This document shows, one piece after another, positions 21,494-27,963 of a DNA stretch of 27,963 nt (its first letter is position 1; the number at the start of each line of letters is the position of its first letter). Source of the stretch: Larix sibirica (Eukaryota > Streptophyta > Pinopsida > Pinales > Pinaceae); contig NWUY0300017747.1 in assembly GCA_004151065.3 (NCBI GenBank), positions 69,611 to 97,573 on the forward strand, in the 5' to 3' direction. The notes under the pieces are model-generated. The model searched no databases, was not told where the DNA came from, and saw only the letters and a list, made by a program, of their open reading frames with translations. Made by a program: the position numbers and the translations under genes.

Positions 21494-24400
21494 ATAAGGC
21501 CATGGCATAGGTTTGGAGAGTCAATTCTCCAAGGCCATGAAGACTAACACTAGAGTCATCATTGTGTGGTATAAATCCAATAGTAGCAATAACATTTTTT
21601 GAAAAGGTGTTCCTCACACCTATTTCAAGCATGAGGACAATGTAAGAAAGTATAAGGATTATCCTCTCCTTCTATTTTAGTGGGATATGCATGTATTCAA
21701 TTTTTGGTAGAGTTTGAATTTCCTGATGGTGACACCTTTTCTCTAGAGTTTTGAGTTTAGGACTCTGTCTTGCATCACTTTTCCATATGTAATAGCATAC
21801 CCCATGATTGTTACACCCAACTACTTGTTGTAAAGTGGTAACCTTGGTGGCCTTTATATAATTTTTTACCAGGGAAACTATAAGTGGGAAGTGTTTGTGG
21901 TATCCAAGATAGGTTCTTAACATCCAACTAATCTCACTTAGAGGGTGTCTATCTTCTAGAGGGTGTTTCCACCTTGGTTGATTCTTACATGAGGGTTACC
22001 ATAACTATCTCTCACACCTTCATTTTTTTAAAATGGGACCTCACCATACTATATTGACCTTCAAAAGGCCTTTATTTAGATACTCATTGATTGGAGTATG
22101 GAATTAAACACCCTCCACTGATTTTTGGGAGAGTGAGCTTGCTTGCTTGTATCTTAAGGAGTATTTTATAGGTCTATGTTGACTATAATTTTTTGACCCC
22201 ATAGAAGGCCTTATATATTTTCTTATTTCTTAATTGGATGTTATAGATTAATTTACTAAGAATACCAACCAAGGTATCCTTATGTTTTTCCTTTGTTTGG
22301 AAACATTGGTGCCCCCTTAATTCCCACCTTGATTCTTCTTGGATCCAGTGTTGGATTCTCGGTTTGGTTGTTTTGAAACCATACTGTCTTTAATTCTCAT
22401 GATGCTTCCCAAATAACAATTATATGTCAATATAATCAAAACCCCTTGCTTCCTTCGCAAGCCTAATGGATTCCTTTTTTTCTACCTTATCTTGTGAAAT
22501 TATCCCATCCAGATCGATTAATACCCATAAGTATTATGGGAATAAGAAGAGAAAGACTATGAAAAAGTAGAGAAGATGATGATACAATACCCAAGCCAAG
22601 GTGAGTTATTCTAGGGAAAAAACCCCAACAAATGAGAGTCATATTAGGGAAAATTCCTCATCTAGTGCAATTCATATATTATGGGAAAGAAACTAAACAC
22701 TAAAATACATGCAATGGGAAAGAAAATAATGATTTCATATCATGGAAGGAGTATTAATATTGTTGACAAGCATACACAAATATGATCTAATCCTAAGTTC
22801 CCCTATAAAATTTTAAAGGGAGATCACCTTACTATTTTGAGCCCTGCTATTATATAGGTACAAATAAAGTGGTCCTTGTCTCAAGGATATTTTCCTCCTA
22901 AAAATATATGGTTTCAAAAGATCCCATTCAACCTTTAGTTGATGAACATAATATTTCCCACTTCGCCTTGGGATGAGAATATTGTGTCAAAAAAAAATGG
23001 GACTCAACACCCTCCAAAAAACATCTTTTATTGCTATTTTAATACAATGAAGATACAATACTTGCACAAATACTACCAATTTAATTTGAATGAGAATTGA
23101 AGGCCAATAAAATCCCTTCTCAATAAGAAGTGAATGAAAATATAATATTTCGGATCAGAAGATCTAGATCCTAAAACAATTAATAATACAGTTTGCAAGT
23201 GATTAATTAAGTGACAAAATCATGAGATTCATCAACAAAAAAAGTGATTCAAATCTCTTTCATAAACACAATATTCCATTCTATGTAAAGAATTAATCAA
23301 TAATTACATATAGGCATTTCAAATCACTTCGGAAGGAAATTCGAATTGGTATTAGGAAGGACATTTGAATTGATCTCTAGTACATGAAAACTTAGTTAGG
23401 GATTACTAGAAATTAAATTCCCTTAATTAGCCATTCAATCTATCAAAGATGAGTTAAAAATCTCATCACTAAAATAAGTGGAAAAGTGGAGGATTATACA
23501 TGTAAACGAAAGGAACAATTGCATGATCAACACATGCATGTGAGGAATATTCTAAAAATACGAAAGGATGATGCTGCTAGCTCATAATAGAAAATGAGGG
23601 TGCTTGTAGTTCTTGATTAGTGGACTTAACTCCCTAGAATCACTCCACAAGTAAAACATGTTGCATGGGACCCTACAATCAAGAAAATAGACCCTAATCA
23701 AAGGAATTCCCCTCTAATTGCAAGAAATACACCCATTAGAGCATGATTACACTCTCCATGGCATCAATATCTCACCTAGGGGCTTAGATCTTGATCTCAT
23801 GATTACACTAGTCCAAATTTGACTCAATTTGACCATTTCATCCACTAGAGAGCTTCATCCCTATATTCAAGGGAGAAATATGCTATTTATATATTATGGA
23901 AGTGATCCTCATGTCTATTTTTAGCAATTGTGTGGGAATTCTTTCAATTAGGGTCTATTTCCTTGATTTTTAGGTCTGATGAGTTGTAGATTGGTGGTAT
24001 CTCCTTTATATTCATTGTTGTCCATTTATTTAGCACTTGAATACTTACTCTTGTTGAGATAGTTCAAATTTGAAGAGCCTAAGGGCATGATAAGGTTTGG
24101 TCCATTCACGACATAAACCTATAGTTTAAACCTCAAACTATTATTCACCATCATATATTGCAAATTTAACCACGACCATTTGATAATATTGGGTTCCCAA
24201 ATAGAACTATGACCTTACAATTTTGTAGTCAAAACCTCTTTTAATTAACAAAATTAATATTTTTAACAAACTAAAAATTCCTCCCTTATTTTTCTCAAAT
24301 AATTTTGCCATTCTTTCTGGTAACCAACAAGAGATAACCCATGGTTCTATAAAAAACACCATTTGATGAATAAAATTGTGATCTTTCATAGGAACATTTC

Positions 24401-24737
24401 ATCAAACACTTCATGTGTAAATTCTAATTAACTCTTATAAACAATAATTGCAGTCTATATAGCCTCACTATTGTAACCAAGAGCATGGATACCACTGTGC
24501 AGCATTCCCATCCATCATTTTGACCACATGATGGGTAGTTTGGAATGTAAAACTCATGTAGTGGTTCCCTTACATTATTAGAGTCCCATATTTATCTCAT
24601 AATGCTTTAATGATCCTTGCCAATTTTATATTTCACTCTTTGTTTGGTCTAATAAGATGCATAATTGAACAATATCCGGTGTTCTCCTTTGCATTGTCTT
24701 ATTTGATTATTTATTAATTATTATGAATTCATTTACC
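21494..24737. other. AT-rich non-coding part of block copy 2, right of the compact element
   Basis: Same sequence as 13331-16574. One difference was noticed (t at 22730 against c at 14567). No recognisable gene. Confidence 0.5.
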
Positions 24738-24940
24738 GCAAGGGTGTAGCTCAACCATCGATTCGCTTGATATGAAGGAAATGTTGTAAATGGAGGTCAC
24801 GAGTTCAAATCACCCCGGGTTACCTATGAGCCATGCTTGCGGGCTGTGTGGGTGCACCTAGGGNATTGGATCCCTGGACCCCATGTCACACGAGTATCGG
24901 CCCAGTCCCCCATTGTCGATTCTCCTAGTACAAAAAAAAA
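24738..24940 (+). mobile_element. tRNA-derived SINE, about 200 bp
   Basis: The head looks like a tRNA gene promoter: box A-like TGTAGCTCAACC at 24745-24756 and box B-like GAGTTCAAATCACC at 24801-24814, the layout read by RNA polymerase III. A GC-richer, tRNA-unrelated body follows (GGGCTGTGTGGGTGCACC, CCCATGTCACACGAGTATCG) and the end is an A9 tail at 24932-24940. Flanking sequences ATTATTATGAATTCATTTA (24717-24735) and ATTATTGTTATCCATTCG (from 24940) look like an imperfect target-site duplication. A SINE depends on LINE machinery for movement. The head resembles plant Au-like SINEs, but I cannot assign the family. One N lies at 24864. Confidence 0.75.
24864..24864. other. Single N inside the SINE
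   Basis: Third unresolved base in the window, again inside a high-copy repeat. The SINE appears collinear across it, so it may be a join or a low-quality base. Confidence 0.6.
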
Positions 24941-26923
24941 TTATTGTTATCCATTCGTTTATTATAGTTGTTTTTTTGTTGGTTATCCATCCTTTGATAC
25001 TATCCCTATCAATAATGAGTTAATTCAACATGATAAAACATTCTAATCTAACCAAATACCTGACAATTTTATAGCTCATGCTTATTTAGAGTATTTATTT
25101 TACGTCATTTGGATATCCTTATAAAGATCTACTCACAACTTCAATTTAGTTTATAGGGATTATGGATTATGGATTTTATGGATTAAGTGGTTGTATTTAA
25201 AGGGATTTGATATTATAGTGCTTAAGGGTTATAATTACTAGGTGCTATGGACTTTATGACTTAGTGGCTAATTGTCAATTGTAAGGGGTTATATGATATA
25301 ATCTTAGGGGATACAAACTCTATAGGAGTTAAAGGTTTAGAAGGGGTTTAGGGGTATAAGGTTAGTAGTTTAGAGGCAAACAAATAAGGGATACAAGAGA
25401 AGGATGATAGGGTCTTACAATTAATGTTTCTAAGGGATATGATTTGAAAAATAGGTGTTTTCTTGATGTTTTTACTAATATGGTAGTTTTCTTAAGTTTT
25501 CATTGGTGAGTTCTAATTTTCAATCGAGTCTATGCATTGGAGGAGAATTGAAAAAAAAATGAAAACATTTTTTCTTATCAACATACCATTGAGAAAATAT
25601 AGTAGCATCAACACTAGTGACTTTCTTAATTGACATAAAAAATTTATTTAAGCTAAAAACTGAAATTTATGGCAACATAACTCTTGTTAGTCAATAAAAT
25701 TTAATATAAAACAACATAAAATTTATTTAATTGTATGAGTAAATGAAAAATACATTTTACGCCAAAAATTGTAAATTTTGGTAACATTATAGTTTCCTAG
25801 GGATAAAATTAAAAAAAACAATTAAAAATTCATTTTTAATTTATTAAAATAAAAAAATGGATTGCCCCATAAGGTTGGAGTCCATTGTATCAATGGTTTC
25901 CAATGGAGGATTGTGGGGTTTATTATGCATCTCGGTCAATGGTTCTCAACATCCAATTAGATGCTTGATCAAGGGTTCCTATTGAGTCAAATGCACCTAT
26001 TTTTGATCTTTTATATCTATAAAAATAAATATCTTGATCAAGCTCTAGGGATTGATCAAAATATTAAATTTTCAATCTATTTTTAGATCCATCAATATTT
26101 TGAATGATTAATTGAGCTTGCAGCAGTTCTTTCCAAGGTGAGTTGGTCAAGGTTGTTCAAGGTCGATTCGCAACAACGTCTCGATCAAGGATCTCGATTG
26201 AGCCTTTGGGTTAGGTCGAGATTTTAAGAGTTGGATCAATATACTAAATGATTGATCAAGTTTAGTAGCTTAATTGAGCTTGATCGATTAATATAGTGTT
26301 TAGTTAACTTGGTCATACTCTCCACTAAGGGTTTGTATTTGCTACGGAAATTTATAGATCAATAGATTAAATAAAATCTTGATCAAAATAAATCTTGTAT
26401 TTAAGCTATTAATAGATTAATTAAGAGATAAAAATAACTTGATCAATAATTTGTAGAACTCCACTCCCTCTCCCTACCTAGCCAAGAATTGTTACCCATA
26501 TTCATGGATTCACCCCAAGATTTCCCACTAAGATATTTTTAGGAAGAGTCTCCCAAAGGAAATGACTCATTCATAGACGCAACATAATTATCAGTGAAAT
26601 GGCTACAATTGTACCCAAATCCATTGTCCAACCATTTTTTTTCTTTTCTATTTTGTGGATGTAAATATTGCTAAAAATGTGTTACACAATGTTTCTTGGA
26701 ATTGCAAGAATACCCTCTTGGTTATCGATTGTTGGACACAATACCCCTCATCATATATAGAGGATAAATTAGTCTATTATTTCTAGAGTGAATTACCTAG
26801 TCTTTAGAAGTAATTTTGATATAAGTTTCAACATATTGTTTCCCCCTTGGGGAGATTATTTTCCCAGAACTATATATATGCTTCAACCATATTTTAAACC
26901 CTTGGGTCTACGTTAGATTTAAA
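24941..26923. other. AT-rich intergenic sequence without a recognisable gene
   Basis: No frame with motifs is seen. 25150-25420 contains G-rich short words (GGATTATGG, AAGGGGTT). 25550-25860 is very AT-rich. 25960-26450 has many copies of TTGATCAA-like words. A degraded LTR of the Gypsy remnant to the right could lie in this stretch, but I see no paired repeat. Confidence 0.5.
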
Positions 26924-27961
26924 CTAACATAAAAACAAAAAAGGAATGGCTGGGAGATGATAGTTGGAAAGGATGTCAAAATCCAAAGGAATGTCAGACT
27001 CAGACATAGCCTCTAGAAAAGCTTCATCTGAAGGCAGTATATCATCCCAGAGAGAAAACATGTCAAGACATCCACTTGGACTAATAGGGTGGAGAACAAG
27101 CTCCAATGCCCCCATTGGATGGATCAACTGCTCAACTTTCGATACTAAGTACCAAGAAGATAAGCGTGAATACAGAGGATTCTTATCAATAGTAATTGAA
27201 CATGAGGGGTATAAGGCCACATCATTCACCTGTGGCAGGTTAGTGTCTACCGACACACTAGGAACTGACAAAGGATATACTTGGTCTAAAGTTAGGTAAT
27301 GAGAGGGATCAATGAATGCAAGTTGATCAATACTGACAATGCTTCCATTTTGAGGAAAATACATCACCCGAAAAAGCTTAGACACCACAGCATGCATATC
27401 ATATACATAATCATGTACAAGGAGCATATTAAAGTCCAAAGAGTCTTCCATAACCATAAAATCAACTAATATAGTCTTCCCACCTAAAGTAATGGGAAAT
27501 TGAGGAAGAAATCCCAAATTTTCACTAGGTCTTCTATGAAAAGCCAGTGGTTGATAAATAGTGGGCACAATGTTGGGATATCTCATACCTTTCAAAGCAT
27601 GAGTGGATAAAATACTAATAAATGCTTACTCATCTACAGTATAATGAGAAGTCATGTAGTATTTAACTTGAACCTTTCTTTGGAAAGGTGTAGCAGAGGG
27701 AAGCCACAACTCAGTTAGACTATTCCAATCAAAGGAAACAATCCTAGATCTTAGTGGGGGTTCATTTGAAGAAAATTGAGTGCCCCCTTTTCCAGAAAGT
27801 TATGAATTGGGAGTGAAGAAAACTTGAGTGGTAGCCACTTCACTCTCCAAAGGAAGAGTGGGGTTGACCAAAGATTGCATTGGTTCAACTGTTTCAACAT
27901 CAAAAATCTCCAAGGGAATATTGGGATGCGTCGAAGATTGCATTGATTCGATCACTTCATC
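26924..27961 (-). pseudogene. Gypsy-type retrotransposon protease-region remnant
   Basis: One minus-strand frame runs from the window edge to 26924 with two internal TAA stops (27802-27800 and 27628-27626). The retropepsin-like core includes a catalytic-loop position reading VDE, stop, AFISILS, where plant Gypsy polyproteins of this type carry a DEGAS-like loop instead of DTGS. After it come FPITLGGKTILVDFMV and LDFNMLL.HDYVYDM, then LFRVMYFPQNGSIVSIDQLAF, all characteristic of this lineage (the aspartic-protease segment between gag and RT). A TTG-started ORF of 223 codons can be drawn from 27595, but that start is only the end of the preceding stop-broken stretch, not a real initiation site. 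The frame ends before RT. In the intact element it would process the polyprotein in particles. Dead copy. Confidence 0.75.
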
Positions 27962-27963
27962 AA

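Larger units (their letters stand above)
18061..24775. repeat. 6,715-bp duplicated block, copy 2
   Basis: Same content and orientation as 9898-16612. Unlike copy 1 it runs without interruption into the rest of the SINE and the sequence beyond, so its right side appears to be the authentic flank. Its left side directly abuts LTR C. Confidence 0.97.

Noticed and set aside
24738-24820. A functional tRNA gene
   Set aside because: A and B boxes are present but no cloverleaf with a plausible anticodon arm is visible, and the sequence continues into a SINE body with an A tail.
26964-27299. 111-codon plus-strand ORF
   Set aside because: It is the antisense shadow of the Gypsy protease frame, which carries recognisable motifs.
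1-27963. CRISPR array, operon-like gene cluster or defence system
   Set aside because: No regular short repeats with unique spacers, no adjacent intact genes and no bacterial-type signals; the content is plant repeat DNA.

Overview
This window looks like intergenic DNA from a large, repeat-rich plant nuclear genome, probably a seed plant and possibly a gymnosperm, though I cannot fix the taxon. It is AT-rich and I found no intact gene. What can be read is decayed LTR-retrotransposon sequence of Copia and Gypsy type, a small LTR element, a tRNA-derived SINE, and several tandem repeats. Reading frames are broken mainly by point stop codons.

Layout. (1) 1-2725, plus strand: a long decayed reading frame of unrecognised family, open at the left edge, with a coiled-coil-like middle and about 25 in-frame TAA/TAG stops against 3 TGA. 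(2) 3464-9897, minus strand: two Copia-type pieces of one family. The first has a 1.68-kb LTR (5036-6714), a primer-binding-site remnant and a gag with a CCHC knuckle and coiled coil. The second has a partial LTR (9394-9897), the second half of gag with zinc knuckles, a very decayed middle and a stretch rich in polypurine-tract-like motifs that runs up to the first LTR. The two pieces appear to share that LTR. (3) 9898-16612 and 18061-24775: the same 6,715-bp block twice in direct orientation at an 8,163-bp offset. I noticed only three substitutions. A third Copia LTR (16614-18060), rich in minisatellite-like repeats, lies between the copies. (4) Inside each block copy is a compact 2.09-kb LTR element (11241-13330 and 19404-21493) with two LTRs, a tRNA-Met-like primer binding site, a polypurine tract, a near-matching 5-bp target-site duplication and an unrecognised decayed ORF. 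(5) A tRNA-derived SINE crosses the right end of the block. It is complete after copy 2 (24738-24940) and cut after about 38 bp in copy 1. (6) 24941-26923 is AT-rich with no gene. (7) 26924-27961, minus strand: a Gypsy-type protease-region pseudogene running off the right edge.

The most important observation is the 6.7-kb duplication. Its left boundary falls exactly on the terminus of two diverged Copia LTRs, its first copy ends at a single N, and single Ns also sit at 9393 and 24864. This looks at least as much like one locus assembled twice, or a scaffold joined through repeats, as like a real recent tandem duplication. The best candidate for something not previously described is the compact LTR element with the unknown ORF. 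I see no operon, CRISPR array or multi-gene system.
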